From: Solirubrobacterales bacterium
GTDB lineage: Bacteria > Actinomycetota > Thermoleophilia > Solirubrobacterales > Solirubrobacteraceae
NCBI GenBank assembly: GCA_027306855.1
Contig: DAHUYZ010000011.1
Span: 1 to 46,214, forward strand
Length of the DNA stretch: 46,214 nt
Direction of reading: 5' to 3'
Shown here: one piece after another, positions 19,801-28,011 of the stretch
How the letters are laid out: every line of letters begins with the position of its first letter
Position numbering within the stretch: position 1 is the first letter of the stretch
Position numbers and translations under genes: made by a program
The notes under the pieces: generated by a model
What the model was told of the DNA's origin: nothing
The model's input: only the letters and a program-made list of their open reading frames with translations
Database searches by the model: none

Positions 19801-20072
19801 CCGAGCGTCGGCAGCAGCGCGTCGGGGCGCTCGCGCTCGATTACCTTGGCTACGGGCCCCGGCAGAAGTGGCTCGACGTACGTGGCGTCCGCGAACTCGG
19901 GGTCGGTCATGATCGTTGCGGGGTTCGAGTTGACGAGCACGACCTGAAAGCCCTCTTCGCGCAACACCTTGCACGCCTGGGCGCCGGAGTAGTCGAACTC
20001 CGCCGCCTGCCCGATCACGATCGGCCCGGAGCCGAGGATCAGGATCTTCTTGATGTCCTCACGCCGCGGCAA
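16845..20072 (-). CDS. carB: Carbamoyl-phosphate synthase, large subunit
   Basis: The 1075-residue synthase makes carbamoyl phosphate from bicarbonate, ATP and CarA-derived ammonia. Two homologous ATP-grasp halves are visible: the first opens with [23 protein letters not shown] and the second with [24 protein letters not shown] (about 560). The C-terminal allosteric MGS-like domain contains NTPTG. I place the start at TTG 20072: the conserved PRREDIKK follows at once, a GGAG lies about 4 bases upstream, and the length matches E. coli CarB (1073). The start overlaps the end of carA by 14 bases. A longer upstream frame has no similarity. Confidence 0.97.
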   Translation of the reverse strand: MPRREDIKKILILGSGPIVIGQAAEFDYSGAQACKVLREEGFQVVLVNSNPATIMTDPEFADATYVEPLLPGPVAKVIERERPDALLPTLGGQTALNLAKALHDDGTLERFEVELIGANYEAIACAEDRELFRAAMEGAGLRMPASVIVSGWVDDADPHAGGDSRNGQGQGGYVDIQRGVQKALTALPGIGLPCIVRPAYTLGGRGGGIARTEQEFETIVKRGLEASPIGQVLLDQSVLGWGEFELEVMRDHADNVVIVCSIENVDPMGVHTGDSVTVAPQQTLSDAVYQRLRDQAIAVIRAVGVETGGSNVQFAVNPDTEEILVIEMNPRVSRSSALASKATGFPIAKIAARLAVGYLLEEIDNDITGVTPASFEPAIDYVVVKWPRFAFEKFPGAAPALSTHMKSVGEVMAIGRTFAQAFCKALRSRELDKPPRLEGAEDGELLATLDTPAADRYETILELLRRGVGIEPVHTRTSIDRWFLHELEAIATDPNGPFEGERSFKSVDTCAAEFAARTPYYYSGWERRAAHEVARGGSESVVILGGGPNRIGQGIEFDYCCVHAAMTVRESGRDAVIINCNPETVSTDYDTSDRLYFEPLTLEDVLGVIEIERPEGVIVQFGGQTPLKLAAGLQAAGVPLLGTSVEAIDLAEDRGRFGDLLKRLGYEAPPFATAYSIEEALEKANGVGYPLLGRPSYVLGGRAMKIVYSRDDLADYLKHEGIGAATDRLGAPSIFLDRFLENAVEVDVDALCDGEDVWIGGIMQHVEEAGVHSGDSACVLPPHSLGEEMLEQIRTATRDIALGIGVVGLLNVQYAVHAGRLYVIEANPRASRTIPFVSKAVGLPLAKLACRIMLGERLAALELPRTREGLGFGDHISVKEAVLPFDRFDGADSVLGPEMRSTGEVMGIARDFPTAFAKAQAAAGSPLPSGGTAFITVTDSDKPGAFAVAQILHDNGFRIVATRGTAEAISRMGIPVQRLNKIGEGSPHVVDWIERGDIDLIVNTPTGSGARTDGSEIRRAAVTHGIPCLTTLSAGVSAARAIARARSLGEPEVLSLQELHRGFEHPAEINRVAVR
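16931..16952. repeat. Perfect 22-bp palindrome within carB
   Basis: GCGATCGC, GCGCGC and GCGATCGC together form a perfect self-complementary 22-mer near the 3' end of carB, where it encodes an Ile-Ala-Arg-Ala-Arg segment. It could be pure compositional chance in a GC-rich gene, or a site with a DNA-structure role. Confidence 0.6.
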
Positions 20073-21186
20073 TGCGCTCCAAGAAACGGTCGAACAGGTG
20101 CAGGCTGTCGTGCGGACCGGGCCCCGCCTCCGGGTGGTATTGAACCGCGCCCCCCGGCACCTCGAGTAGCTCGAATCCCTCGACAGTGCGGTCATAGAGA
20201 TTGACGTGCGTCAGCCTTGCCGCGCCGTAATCGGTCTCCCATCGAACCGGCTCGTCGCTCTCCAGGCGCTCGGCCCCCCCGGGACCGAGCACCGCGAAGC
20301 CGTGGTTCTGAGAGGTGATCTCAACGCGGCCCGTCTGCAGGTCCTTGACCGGATGATTGGCGCCGCGATGGCCGAACGGAAGCTTGTACGTGCTCAGGCC
20401 GAGCGCCCTGCACAGAAGCTGATGACCGAGGCAGATGCCCCAGACGGGCTTGCGGCCGACGAGCTCGCGCAGGGTTTGCACGATTTGCTCGAGCGCGGCA
20501 GGATCCCCTGGTCCGTTGGCCACGAAGACCGCATCCGGCTCGTCTTCGAGCAGCATGTGCGCGGATGTCGAGCACGGATACAAAGCGACTCGAGCCCCGC
20601 GCGCAACGAGATTGCGAACGATCGAAGACTTGATGCCCGTGTCGATGACCGCGACCAGAGGCCCGTCGCCGGAGCCGTGCAGGCTCATCTCGTGTGGCGT
20701 GACGACGCTCGCAAGGTCCCGTCCGGCCATTGGGGGCTCCGCGTCCAGCAACGCGCGCGCGTCCGCTTCGGCGGTTGTGCCTTGGAAGATCCCGCCCCGC
20801 ATCGCGCCTGCGTCGCGGATGTGGCGCACGAGCGCTCGCGTGTCAACGCCGCTGATCGCAGGAACGCCGCAGTCACACAGCCAGTCGAGCCATCCCCGCT
20901 CCGCTCCCGGCGCATCCTCGCGATTGCGCGCCTCGCGCATGATTGCTGCGCGCGCCCACACACGCTCGGACTCCATCGCCCGCGCACTGACGCCGTAGTT
21001 GCCGATGTGGGGGTATGTGAACGTGATCAGCTGCCCCGCAAACGAGGGATCGGTCATCGACTCCTGGTAGCCGGACATCCCGGTCGTGAATACGACCTCC
21101 CCCACCGCGTTCCCAGCGGCGCCGCACGCCTCCCCGTCAAACCGCGTGCCGTCTTCGAGCAGCACGTATGCGTCGCGCCCGTTCAT
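20059..21186 (-). CDS. carA: Carbamoyl-phosphate synthase, small (glutaminase) subunit
   Basis: CarA hydrolyses glutamine and feeds ammonia to CarB. The 375-residue protein has the N-terminal CPSase domain ([19 protein letters not shown]) and a class I glutamine amidotransferase domain with the nucleophile Cys252 in [10 protein letters not shown] and the His-Glu dyad in [10 protein letters not shown] near residue 350. It starts at ATG 21186 in an ATGA overlap with pyrC. Length and motifs are normal. Confidence 0.98.
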   Translation of the reverse strand: MNGRDAYVLLEDGTRFDGEACGAAGNAVGEVVFTTGMSGYQESMTDPSFAGQLITFTYPHIGNYGVSARAMESERVWARAAIMREARNREDAPGAERGWLDWLCDCGVPAISGVDTRALVRHIRDAGAMRGGIFQGTTAEADARALLDAEPPMAGRDLASVVTPHEMSLHGSGDGPLVAVIDTGIKSSIVRNLVARGARVALYPCSTSAHMLLEDEPDAVFVANGPGDPAALEQIVQTLRELVGRKPVWGICLGHQLLCRALGLSTYKLPFGHRGANHPVKDLQTGRVEITSQNHGFAVLGPGGAERLESDEPVRWETDYGAARLTHVNLYDRTVEGFELLEVPGGAVQYHPEAGPGPHDSLHLFDRFLERIAAA

Positions 21187-22529
21187 CGGGCGGACACCAC
21201 CGAGAAGGCGCGCTCGCGGAAGGCGATCGCTCCGGCCGCCACCGTCAAGAGCACCTTTCCGCGCAGACGCCTGCCGGCGAAGCAGCAGTTATCCGAACGG
21301 CTCCCCCAGCCGTGCTCGCCGGCAAACCACTTGCTCTCCAGGTCCACGAGCGTCACGTTCGCGGCCTCGCCGACGAGCAGCGTTGGGGTCGGCAGCTCGA
21401 ACAGCGCCGCGGCAGCCGTCATGCGCTCCACGAGCAGCGCCAGATCGACGATGCCCGGCAGGACAAGCTCGGTATAGAGCGCCGCGAAGGCCGTCTCCAG
21501 CCCGGTCGTGCCCATCGGCGCCTGCTCGAAGGGCACTTCCTTCTCTTCGCGCGAGTGGGGCGCATGGTCGGTGGCCACGCAGTCGATCACGCCACTGCGA
21601 AGCCCCTCGATGATCGCCTGCCTGTCCTGCTCGCTGGCGAGCGGCGGGTTCATCTTCATGCGCGTGTCCAGTCCGCGCACGTCCTCGTCGGTCAGCAGCA
21701 GGTGATGGGGCGTCACCTCGCCGCTCACGTCGTATCCGCGCTCCTTGGCGGCCGCGAGTGCGCGAACGGACGCCTCGCAGCTCAGATGCTGGAAGTGCAC
21801 CCTGCCGCTCTCGTACCCGGCCAGCTCGGCGTCGCGGGCGACCATCGTCGACTCGCTGATAGTCGGTATTCCACCGACCCCAAGGGCCGCGCTGAGGGCT
21901 CCCTCGCACATGCTGCCGCCGCGCGAGAGCGACGGATCCTCCTCGTGCAGGGTGAGCACGCCACCGCACAGTCGCTGGTACTGGAGGGCCTTGCGCAGCA
22001 ACCCGGCGCTCGTCACGGGCCGGCCGTCGTCTGTAAACCCGAGCGCACCCGCCGCTCGCAACTCGGCCATCTCGGTCAGCTCCTGTCCATCTGAGCCCTT
22101 GCTGATCGTGGCGAGGAAGCCGACCGGAACGCGCGCCTCGCGGCCTGCCGCCTCTGTAGCGGAGCGCAACAGCGGCGCGCTGTCGAGCACGGGATCGGTG
22201 TTGGGCATCGCGATCACGGCCCCAAAGCCGCCGGCTGCCGCCGCTCGCGTGCCCGTCTCGAAGTCCTCCTTGTGCTCCTGTCCAGGGCTGCGAAGGTGGA
22301 CATGCGGGTCGACGAACGCAGGCAGCAGGTGACGTCCACGCCCCTCGAGCACCTCCCCACGCCTCTCGGTGCTCAGCGTGGAGGGCTCAGCGATCTCGAC
22401 GATGCGACCGTTCTCGATGAGCACATCAGCGGGGCCGTCAATGCCGGCTCGAGGATCTAGCAGGTGCGCTTCGCGCACGAGCAGACTCGCTAGCGGCATC
22501 TCGCTGTGTGCCAGCTGACGAGCAGCCAT
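21183..22529 (-). CDS. pyrC: Dihydroorotase
   Basis: PyrC cyclises carbamoyl aspartate to dihydroorotate, step three of UMP synthesis. The zinc ligands are in DPHVHLRSPGQ near residues 74-84, followed by the family's AGGFGAVIAMPNTDPV and, near the C-terminus, ATDHAPH with the third metal residue. It is of the class I type (about 430-450 residues; 448 here). ATG 22529 overlaps the pyrB stop as TGATG; a GTG one codon upstream and an ATG ten codons downstream are possible alternatives. Confidence 0.97.
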   Translation of the reverse strand: MAARQLAHSEMPLASLLVREAHLLDPRAGIDGPADVLIENGRIVEIAEPSTLSTERRGEVLEGRGRHLLPAFVDPHVHLRSPGQEHKEDFETGTRAAAAGGFGAVIAMPNTDPVLDSAPLLRSATEAAGREARVPVGFLATISKGSDGQELTEMAELRAAGALGFTDDGRPVTSAGLLRKALQYQRLCGGVLTLHEEDPSLSRGGSMCEGALSAALGVGGIPTISESTMVARDAELAGYESGRVHFQHLSCEASVRALAAAKERGYDVSGEVTPHHLLLTDEDVRGLDTRMKMNPPLASEQDRQAIIEGLRSGVIDCVATDHAPHSREEKEVPFEQAPMGTTGLETAFAALYTELVLPGIVDLALLVERMTAAAALFELPTPTLLVGEAANVTLVDLESKWFAGEHGWGSRSDNCCFAGRRLRGKVLLTVAAGAIAFRERAFSVVSAR

Positions 22530-23461
22530 CACGCGAGCTGAGGCTCGGGGACTGGGCTGAACGTGCGCGCGCCGCTCAGCAGCTCATACAGAACCGCCAT
22601 CCTCACGACGACGCCCGCCTGCACCTGGGCGGTGATCAGTGTTCGCGGCGAGTCGACCACCTCGCCCGAGAGCTCAACGCCGCGGTTGACCGGGCCGGGG
22701 TGCATGACCAGCTGGCGCGCCGAGACGCGTCGTCGATTGATCTGGAAGGCCGCGGCGTACTCGCGCAGCGACGGCACCCATGCCTCGCTCATACGCTCAT
22801 GTTGCATCCGCAGCGCGTACACCACGTCGGCCTGGGCGATCTCATCGAGGCTGAAGCGCACCTCGCAGCCGAGCGCCCCGATCTCGCGTGGGATGAGTGT
22901 CGGCGGGCCCGCCACCGTCACATTTGCCCCCATGCGTGAGAACGCCAGGATGTTCGAGCGCGCAACGCGCGAGTGGGCAACGTCGCCGACTATCCAGATG
23001 GAGGCGCCGTCGAGCGCTCCGAGCTTCTGTCGCAGGGTGTAGACGTCGAGCAGCGCCTGCGTTGGGTGCTCGTGCTTGCCGTCGCCTGCGTTGACGATCG
23101 CGGCGCCCGTCCAGCCGGCGACGAGCGCCGCGGCGCCGACCCATGGAGTACGGATCACGATCGCGTCCGGCTTGTGTGCGCCAAGCGTTAATACGGTGTC
23201 CTTCAACGACTCGCCCTTCTCGACGCTCGAGCCGCCCGAGGCGAAATTGACGACGTCGGCCGACAGCCGCTTGGCCGCCAGCTCGAACGAGCTGCGAGTG
23301 CGGGTCGAGGCCTCGTAGAACAGGTTGAGGACCATCCGGCCGCGCAGCGCGGGCACCTTCTTGATCTCACGATCGGAGACCTCCGCGAAGCGCGCCGCCT
23401 GCTCGACGATGCGCTCGATATCGGCGCGCTCGAGCTCTGAGATCGACAGCAGATGCCTCAT
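22529..23461 (-). CDS. pyrB: Aspartate carbamoyltransferase, catalytic chain
   Basis: The 310-residue enzyme condenses carbamoyl phosphate with aspartate. Signatures are [19 protein letters not shown] (carbamoyl-phosphate binding), the [14 protein letters not shown] loop with the flexible Ser/Lys contact, and [15 protein letters not shown]. No regulatory PyrI partner is encoded nearby; control instead appears to act through PyrR. It starts at ATG 23461 in an ATGA overlap with pyrR. Confidence 0.98.
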   Translation of the reverse strand: MRHLLSISELERADIERIVEQAARFAEVSDREIKKVPALRGRMVLNLFYEASTRTRSSFELAAKRLSADVVNFASGGSSVEKGESLKDTVLTLGAHKPDAIVIRTPWVGAAALVAGWTGAAIVNAGDGKHEHPTQALLDVYTLRQKLGALDGASIWIVGDVAHSRVARSNILAFSRMGANVTVAGPPTLIPREIGALGCEVRFSLDEIAQADVVYALRMQHERMSEAWVPSLREYAAAFQINRRRVSARQLVMHPGPVNRGVELSGEVVDSPRTLITAQVQAGVVVRMAVLYELLSGARTFSPVPEPQLA

Positions 23462-24018
23462 GCGCTCACGCTCTTGCGATCGCGCGAGAGCAGCTTGATC
23501 GCGACCTCATCGACGCCGTCGAGCTCCTTGACGCGTACGCTCACGTGCTCGTCGCGCGAGGTCGGCAGGTTCTTGCCGACATAGTCGGGACGAATCGGCA
23601 GCTCTCGGTGGCCGCGGTCGGCGAGTACCGCGAGCTGAACCCGCTCGGGACGGCCGTAGTCGAACAGCGCATCGATGGCGGCGCGCACGGTGCGACCCGT
23701 GTAGAGAACGTCATCGACGATCACCACAGTCAGTCGCGACAGATCGAAGTCGATGTGAGAGGCGTGTACGACCGGCGCCTGCAGCCTGCTGGAAACGTCG
23801 TCGCGATAGAAGCCGATATCAAGATCGCCAAGCGGCGCCTGCACTCCGAGCAGGTCGCTCAGCTGCTTGCGCAGGCGCTCCGCGAGGATCGCCCCACGAC
23901 GATGAATGCCAACGAGCCCGACCGCAGTCAGCATGTTGCGCTCGGCTATCTCGTGGGCGATGCGGACCAAGGCCCGCCGCATCTCGTCCTCTCCGAGGAC
24001 GACCTTGCCTTCGTTCAT
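23458..24018 (-). CDS. pyrR: PyrR, RNA-binding regulator of pyrimidine synthesis / uracil phosphoribosyltransferase
   Basis: The 186-residue protein is a type I phosphoribosyltransferase with the PRPP loop [19 protein letters not shown]. PyrR binds a conserved RNA hairpin when UMP or UTP is abundant and lowers pyr operon expression; many PyrR proteins also convert uracil to UMP. It is the first gene of the operon. The ATG at 24018 is preceded by AGGAAGGA, and this ribosome binding site sits immediately beside and partly within a hairpin that matches the PyrR consensus, indicating autoregulation by translational repression rather than by a terminator. Confidence 0.97.
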   Translation of the reverse strand: MNEGKVVLGEDEMRRALVRIAHEIAERNMLTAVGLVGIHRRGAILAERLRKQLSDLLGVQAPLGDLDIGFYRDDVSSRLQAPVVHASHIDFDLSRLTVVIVDDVLYTGRTVRAAIDALFDYGRPERVQLAVLADRGHRELPIRPDYVGKNLPTSRDEHVSVRVKELDGVDEVAIKLLSRDRKSVSA

Positions 24019-24025
24019 TTTTCCT

Positions 24026-24047
24026 TCCTGGCCTCACTGGACCGGGT
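24026..24047 (-). promoter_or_regulatory. PyrR binding hairpin overlapping the pyrR ribosome binding site
   Basis: On the minus strand the segment reads CCCGGUCCAGUGAGGCCAGG: the stem pairs CC/GG and GGUC/GGCC around a CAGUGA loop, close to the PyrR-binding consensus UCCNGNGAGG. The 3' arm runs straight into the AGGAAGGA Shine-Dalgarno, and there is no room for a terminator before the ATG. PyrR binding should therefore hide the ribosome binding site, as reported for Mycobacterium smegmatis. Confidence 0.8.
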
Positions 24048-24062
24048 TAAAGGAGCGCTCAG

Positions 24063-24071
24063 AATGTATCA
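24063..24071 (-). promoter_or_regulatory. Possible extended -10 promoter of the pyr operon
   Basis: TGATACATT, overlapping the stop codon of the RNase Z gene, fits an extended -10 (TG-n-TACATT). No good -35 is seen. A start about 7 bases downstream would give a leader of roughly 40 bases holding only the PyrR hairpin and the ribosome binding site. Confidence 0.45.
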
Positions 24072-25055
24072 GGACGCGGTGACGGCCTCGGTGTCCTGCT
24101 CGCCCGTCGCTTGGTCTGACGGGCGGCGGGTCTGCCAGCGGATCAGCTGCGGCGCGCCCCTCTCCGGGAAGGGGATCTCGATCGAGTCGAAGTCGCGCGG
24201 GGACTGTGTGTTCGCGAACACGGCGCGTGCCTCCTCTCGCAGCTCGCCACCCCAGTAGCGCGTCGAGATGTGCGTCAGCGCGAGCATCCTCACATCGGCT
24301 GCTCGTGCGAGCTCGGCCGCCTGGCGAGCCGTGCTGTGACCGGTCTGGCGCGCCCGCTCGCTCTCCTGCTCGGCGAACGTAGCCTCGTGCACGAGCAGAT
24401 CGGCTTCATGGGCCGCGATCGCGATCGCCTCACACGGGCTCGTATCGCCTGAGATGAGCACCTTGCGGCCCTGGCGCTGCTCGCCGATGACCTGCTCCGG
24501 TCTGACCCCCGCCACCGTCTCCCCGCGCGTGAGCCTGCCGAAGTCGGGTCCCGGTGTCACGCCGAGCTGTTGCGCGAGATCCGCGTCGAAGTGGCCGGGC
24601 CTTGGGTCCTCGACGATCGCATAGCTGACCGCTGAAGCCCCGCGATGGCTGGCCGGCACAGGCGTCACCGCATAGCCGTCGAAACGAGTCGTCTGAGCGC
24701 CGTCGAGCTCGATCACGCCCAGCTCGTACGGCAGTCTTCCGTAGACGAAACGCAGCGAATCCATGATCTGGCGCAGCCCCTTCGGTCCGTAGATCGCGAG
24801 TGGCTGCTCCCGCTCGCGCAGCGCGAACGACTTGAGCATGCCCGGCAGCCCCAACCAGTGGTCGGCGTGGAAGTGCGTTATGAAGATGGCGTCGAGATCC
24901 GCGAGGCCGATCGATCGCAACAGCTGGCGCTGTGTGCCTTCGCCGCAGTCGAACAGCAGGCGGTCGCCCCCGAAGCGCACCAGGATCGAGGGCAGCCCGC
25001 GCCGAGGGCTCGGGACCGAGCCACCCGTGCCGGCGAAGAACACCGAGAGGTCCAT
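24069..25055 (-). CDS. rnz: Ribonuclease Z
   Basis: A 328-residue metallo-beta-lactamase-fold endonuclease that trims the 3' trailer of tRNA precursors. The zinc motif is HFHADH at residues 61-66; the N-terminal GTGGSVPSPRRGLPSILVRFGGDRLLFDCGEGTQRQL is the tRNase Z signature, and the exosite-like segment and the GDTSPCEAI and HEATF metal residues follow. The ATG at 25055 fits the family start. It lies just upstream of pyrR on the same strand, with the pyr promoter overlapping its stop, and diverges from a tRNA gene 150 bases away. Confidence 0.96.
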   Translation of the reverse strand: MDLSVFFAGTGGSVPSPRRGLPSILVRFGGDRLLFDCGEGTQRQLLRSIGLADLDAIFITHFHADHWLGLPGMLKSFALREREQPLAIYGPKGLRQIMDSLRFVYGRLPYELGVIELDGAQTTRFDGYAVTPVPASHRGASAVSYAIVEDPRPGHFDADLAQQLGVTPGPDFGRLTRGETVAGVRPEQVIGEQRQGRKVLISGDTSPCEAIAIAAHEADLLVHEATFAEQESERARQTGHSTARQAAELARAADVRMLALTHISTRYWGGELREEARAVFANTQSPRDFDSIEIPFPERGAPQLIRWQTRRPSDQATGEQDTEAVTAS

Positions 25056-25205
25056 TTGCCCGCAACGGTAGCGGCACGAGTCAACCTCGGGCGCTTGGCC
25101 TGACCGCGCGAGCTCGTCTTACGGGTTGCGCGGCCACACGTTCCGGCCCCTGCACGCACGTGCCGTAAGCTCTGGGCGTACAGGCGTCGCGCGCCGGCGC
25201 CGTCT

Positions 25206-25278
25206 GCGCCCGTAGCTCAGTGGATAGAGCGTCCGCCTCCGGAGCGGAAGGTCGCGTGTTCGAATCACGCCGGGCGCG
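25206..25278 (+). tRNA. tRNA-Arg (anticodon CCG)
   Basis: The 73-base sequence folds as a full cloverleaf: a 7-bp acceptor stem (GCGCCCG / CGGGCGC), D-arm GCTC/GAGC, anticodon arm TCCGC/GCGGA with loop CTCCGGA (anticodon CCG, reading CGG), and T-arm GCGTG/CACGC with TTCGAAT. The discriminator base is G. No CCA is encoded. It stands alone, between the divergent rnz and the co-directional ctaG. Confidence 0.97.
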
Positions 25279-25328
25279 TAACGAGCGGTGGTCTGAGGGT
25301 CCGGTCAGAGGGTCTACGCTTCGTTGCG

Positions 25329-26243
25329 ATGAGCTCCCAGGTCCCCATAGCGGCGCTTCTCTCGCGGGAGAACGTGATCCAGCTCGTTCCGACGGTCGTG
25401 CTGGGGTCGCTGTATGCACGGCGCGCGCGGACGCTTGCCAGGAGCACACACCCGGTCCCGGCATGGCGGCAGGCATGCTTCTACGGTGGATTGGCCACGA
25501 TCCTGTTCGCGCTTCTCTCCCCGATCGGCGAGTTGAGCGACGAACTGCTCTACATGCACATGGTCGAGCACCTGATGATGGGGGAAATCGCATCGCTTTT
25601 GATCGTGCTCGGCTTGACAGGGCCGCTGCTTGCGCCGGTTCTGCGCATTAGTTTCTTCGATCGTCTGCGGGTGCTCTCCAATCCGCTGATCGCCTTCCCG
25701 CTGTGGGCGATCGACATGTACGTGTGGCACCTCCCGTTCTTCTACCAGGCGGCACTCAACCATCTCGCCGTGCACGCTCTCCAGCACACGATGTTCATCG
25801 CATTCGGGATCAACATGTGGCTGTGCCTGTTCGGGCCGCTGCCCAAGCCGCAGTGGTTTGGGAACCTCGGGAAGCTCTTCTACATCATTGCGGTGCGCCT
25901 GACCGGCGGGGTGCTCGGAAACATCTTCTTGTGGTCGGGGACGGTCTTCTACCCGTTCTACAAGCACCCCGACTCCGTGCATCACATCTCGGCTCTGACC
26001 GACCAGCGGATGGCGGGTGGAATCATGATGACCGAGGAGAGCATCCTCACCCTGTGTCTGTTCTGCTGGCTCTTCCTGCGTGCCGCCAGCGAGAGCGAGC
26101 AGCGTCAGGAGCTGCTCGACTTCGCCCAAGATCACGGGGTTGAGCTGAGCGATGAGCGTGCGGCGCGGGCAGTGGCCGCCGGGATGGGCGATCAACTGCG
26201 GCGGCGACTGGAACAGAGCGCCCGCGTCGCGGGGCCCAGCTGA
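25329..26243 (+). CDS. ctaG: CtaG-family cytochrome c oxidase assembly membrane protein
   Basis: This 304-residue integral membrane protein has about seven hydrophobic spans and the conserved MHMVEHLMMG histidine motif near residue 76, with further paired histidines (AVHALQHTMF) and HHIS, which in the caa3_CtaG family (Bacillus CtaG) are linked to maturation of the copper centre of terminal oxidase. It is unrelated to the Cox11-type protein also called CtaG. The C-terminal 45 residues are soluble and charged. It begins 50 bases after the tRNA and ends directly against the convergent sulfur-carrier gene, with no bases between them. Confidence 0.88.
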   Translation: MSSQVPIAALLSRENVIQLVPTVVLGSLYARRARTLARSTHPVPAWRQACFYGGLATILFALLSPIGELSDELLYMHMVEHLMMGEIASLLIVLGLTGPLLAPVLRISFFDRLRVLSNPLIAFPLWAIDMYVWHLPFFYQAALNHLAVHALQHTMFIAFGINMWLCLFGPLPKPQWFGNLGKLFYIIAVRLTGGVLGNIFLWSGTVFYPFYKHPDSVHHISALTDQRMAGGIMMTEESILTLCLFCWLFLRAASESEQRQELLDFAQDHGVELSDERAARAVAAGMGDQLRRRLEQSARVAGPS

Positions 26244-26519
26244 TCAGCCGCCAGCGACTGCGGGGAGGATCGTGAGCTCCGCCCCATCCTGGACCGGCGT
26301 GTCGAGGCCGTCGAGAAAGCGGATGTCCTCGCCGCCGATATAGACGTTGACAAAGCGTCGCAGCGAGCCGTCCTCGTCGGACAGGCGCTCGCCGAGCTCC
26401 TCGAAGCGCGCATAAAGGTCGTCGAGCACCTCGCGGACCGTCGCTCCTTCGAGCTCGGCTTCGGTGGCGCCGCCTGCCGCGGAGCGAAGCTGGGTGGGGA
26501 TCTTGACCTTTACCGCCAC
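26244..26519 (-). CDS. CysO/MoaD/ThiS-type sulfur carrier protein
   Basis: The 91-residue beta-grasp protein ends in the di-glycine TILPAVAGG, the site that is adenylated and converted to a thiocarboxylate. Its C-terminal half (RRFVNVYIGGEDIRFLDGL) resembles Mycobacterium tuberculosis CysO, which donates sulfur to CysM for cysteine synthesis, more than MoaD or ThiS. It starts with GTG five bases after the upstream threonine-synthase-like gene, so the two are translated together under the SAM riboswitch. This context suggests that it carries sulfur for that enzyme, an inference. No activating E1-like enzyme or Mec-type protease is in the window. Confidence 0.93.
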   Translation of the reverse strand: MAVKVKIPTQLRSAAGGATEAELEGATVREVLDDLYARFEELGERLSDEDGSLRRFVNVYIGGEDIRFLDGLDTPVQDGAELTILPAVAGG

Positions 26520-26524
26520 CCCGA

Positions 26525-27838
26525 TCAGCCTCCCACCGCCGCGAGCGCCGCCACGCTCCTGCTCGGATCCGGCGCCTGCTCGACCAGCGTCTGGAACTGC
26601 TCCACTGACGGCTCGATCTCGTGCGCGGTGAACGTGTCGCGCACCGCGTCCAGCGTCTTCAGGCCCTCGCCTGTGATGACCAGCACGACGCGCTCGTCAG
26701 GGTCGATGTCCCCGCGCCGGGCCAGCTTGGCCAGCACGGCCGTCGTCACTCCGCCCGCCGTCTCCGTGAAGACGCCAGTCGTCTGGGCGAGCAACGCGAT
26801 CCCCTCGCGGATCTCCTCGTCGCTGACCGAGTCAATCGATCCGCCGCTGCGCCGTGCCTCTTCGAGCGCGTATGGGCCATCCGCGGGATTGCCGATCGCG
26901 AGCGACTTGGCGATCGTGTCGGGCTTTACCGGCCTGCATACTTCATGCCCGGCGGCGAAGGCGTCCGCGATCGGCGCGCAGCCTTGTGCCTGGGCGCCGT
27001 TCATCTTTGGCAGCTCGCCTTTGACGAGACCCAGCTCGCGCCACTCGGCAAAGCCTTTGGCGATCTTCGTAAACAGCGAGCCCGACGCTGTCGGCACCAC
27101 GCAGCGGTCTGGCAGCTTCCAGCCGAGCTGCTCGGCGATCTCATACGCGAGCGTCTTCGAGCCCTCCGCGTAGTAGGGGCGCAGGTTGACATTGACAAAC
27201 GCCCAGTCGCGCTCCGCTGACAGCTCGGTGCACAGGCGATTGACGTCGTCGTAGGTGCCCTTGACCGCCACCAGCTTGCATCCGTAGACGCCTGTCGCAA
27301 GGATCTTCTGCTCCTCCAGGTCGGCCGGTATGAAGATGAAGGACTCAAGACCGAGCGCGGCCCCGTGGGCGGCGACGGAGTTCGCGAGGTTGCCGGTGGA
27401 GGCGCACGCGATCACGTCGAAGCCGAGCTCGCGCGCACGAGCGGTGGCGACCGACACGACGCGGTCCTTGAAGGAATGCGTGGGGTTGGCCGCATCGTTC
27501 TTGACCCATACCTCGCGCAGGCCGAGGCGCTTGGCGAGACGGTCGGCCCTGATCAGGGGAGTGCAGCCGGCCGGCAATCCGACGCGCGAGGCAAGCCTGC
27601 CCGACGGGCCCGGAGGTCCTCCCACGAGCGGCAGGAAGTCCGCATAGCGCCAGATGTTCTGGGGGCCGGCCTGGATGCGCCGGCGCAGGCCTTCGACGTC
27701 GGGAGCGCCGCCGTCGGAGAGCAGATGATCATGGTCGTAGGTGACTTCGAGCGGCCCGAAACAACGCTCGCACACGTACAGCGCCTCGAGCGGATACTCG
27801 CTCCCGCACTCTCTACATCTGAGGTTCCTGACAGCCAC
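26525..27838 (-). CDS. thrC: Threonine-synthase-like PLP enzyme with N-terminal zinc ribbon
   Basis: The 437-residue fold-type II PLP enzyme has the PLP lysine (Lys124) in HSFKDR, ASTGNLANSVAAHG phosphate loop and a C-terminal TGEGLKT. The N-terminus bears a zinc ribbon (Cys8, Cys11, Cys23, Cys26). The start is set at GTG 27838 because AAGGAG lies five bases upstream; an ATG six codons earlier is weaker. Threonine synthase converts O-phosphohomoserine to threonine. However, a SAM-I riboswitch precedes the gene and a CysO-like sulfur carrier follows it, and there is no hom or thrB here, so it may instead use the same substrate with thiocarboxylate sulfur to form homocysteine. The family is certain; the reaction is open. 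Confidence 0.9.
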   Translation of the reverse strand: MAVRNLRCRECGSEYPLEALYVCERCFGPLEVTYDHDHLLSDGGAPDVEGLRRRIQAGPQNIWRYADFLPLVGGPPGPSGRLASRVGLPAGCTPLIRADRLAKRLGLREVWVKNDAANPTHSFKDRVVSVATARARELGFDVIACASTGNLANSVAAHGAALGLESFIFIPADLEEQKILATGVYGCKLVAVKGTYDDVNRLCTELSAERDWAFVNVNLRPYYAEGSKTLAYEIAEQLGWKLPDRCVVPTASGSLFTKIAKGFAEWRELGLVKGELPKMNGAQAQGCAPIADAFAAGHEVCRPVKPDTIAKSLAIGNPADGPYALEEARRSGGSIDSVSDEEIREGIALLAQTTGVFTETAGGVTTAVLAKLARRGDIDPDERVVLVITGEGLKTLDAVRDTFTAHEIEPSVEQFQTLVEQAPDPSRSVAALAAVGG

Positions 27839-27862
27839 TTGGGCTCCTTCCGTCATCTTGCA

Positions 27863-27888
27863 CTTCGCCGGTGAACCGTGTGGCGAAG
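27863..27888 (-). promoter_or_regulatory. Expression-platform hairpin between the SAM riboswitch and thrC-like start
   Basis: A 7-bp stem (CUUCGCC/GGCGAAG) with an inner CGGU/ACCG pairing lies about 12 bases before the ribosome binding site. A CUUCC at 27894-27898 is complementary to the GGAAG of that site (27847-27851), so the two structures are mutually exclusive candidates for translational switching. No U-run follows, arguing against a terminator. Confidence 0.5.
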
Positions 27889-27904
27889 AGCCGGGAAGCC
27901 CGCC

Positions 27905-27994
27905 ACACATCTGTCTGGAATTGGCACCTTCCCGCCGTGACGCGGTGGTTGCCGGGGCTTCGTCGGGCCAGTCCCTCCACCCCTCTGGATGTGT
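27905..27994 (-). promoter_or_regulatory. SAM-I (S-box) riboswitch
   Basis: The minus strand shows all conserved blocks of the SAM-I aptamer in order: AGAGGGGUGGAGGGACUGG, GAAGCCCCGGCAACC, a P3 hairpin (CCGC/GCGG), AAGGUGCCAAUUCC and CAGAU. P1 is formed by ACACAUC (27988-27994) and GAUGUGU (27905-27911). The aptamer starts about ten bases after the predicted transcription start. It binds S-adenosylmethionine and normally turns off methionine or sulfur-assimilation genes when SAM is plentiful. Confidence 0.93.
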
Positions 27995-28011
27995 CCAGCT
28001 ATGTGCCGGCC

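Noticed and set aside
25056-25205. Promoter of RNase Z (TTGACT near 25078-25083)
   Set aside because: The -35-like hexamer has no acceptable -10 at 16-18 bases; GGGCAA there does not fit.
26525-26545. C-terminal Gly-Gly of the ThrC-like enzyme as a second sulfur-carrier tail
   Set aside because: The enzyme is not a beta-grasp protein and its last residues are an Ala-rich stretch; the GG is probably coincidental.
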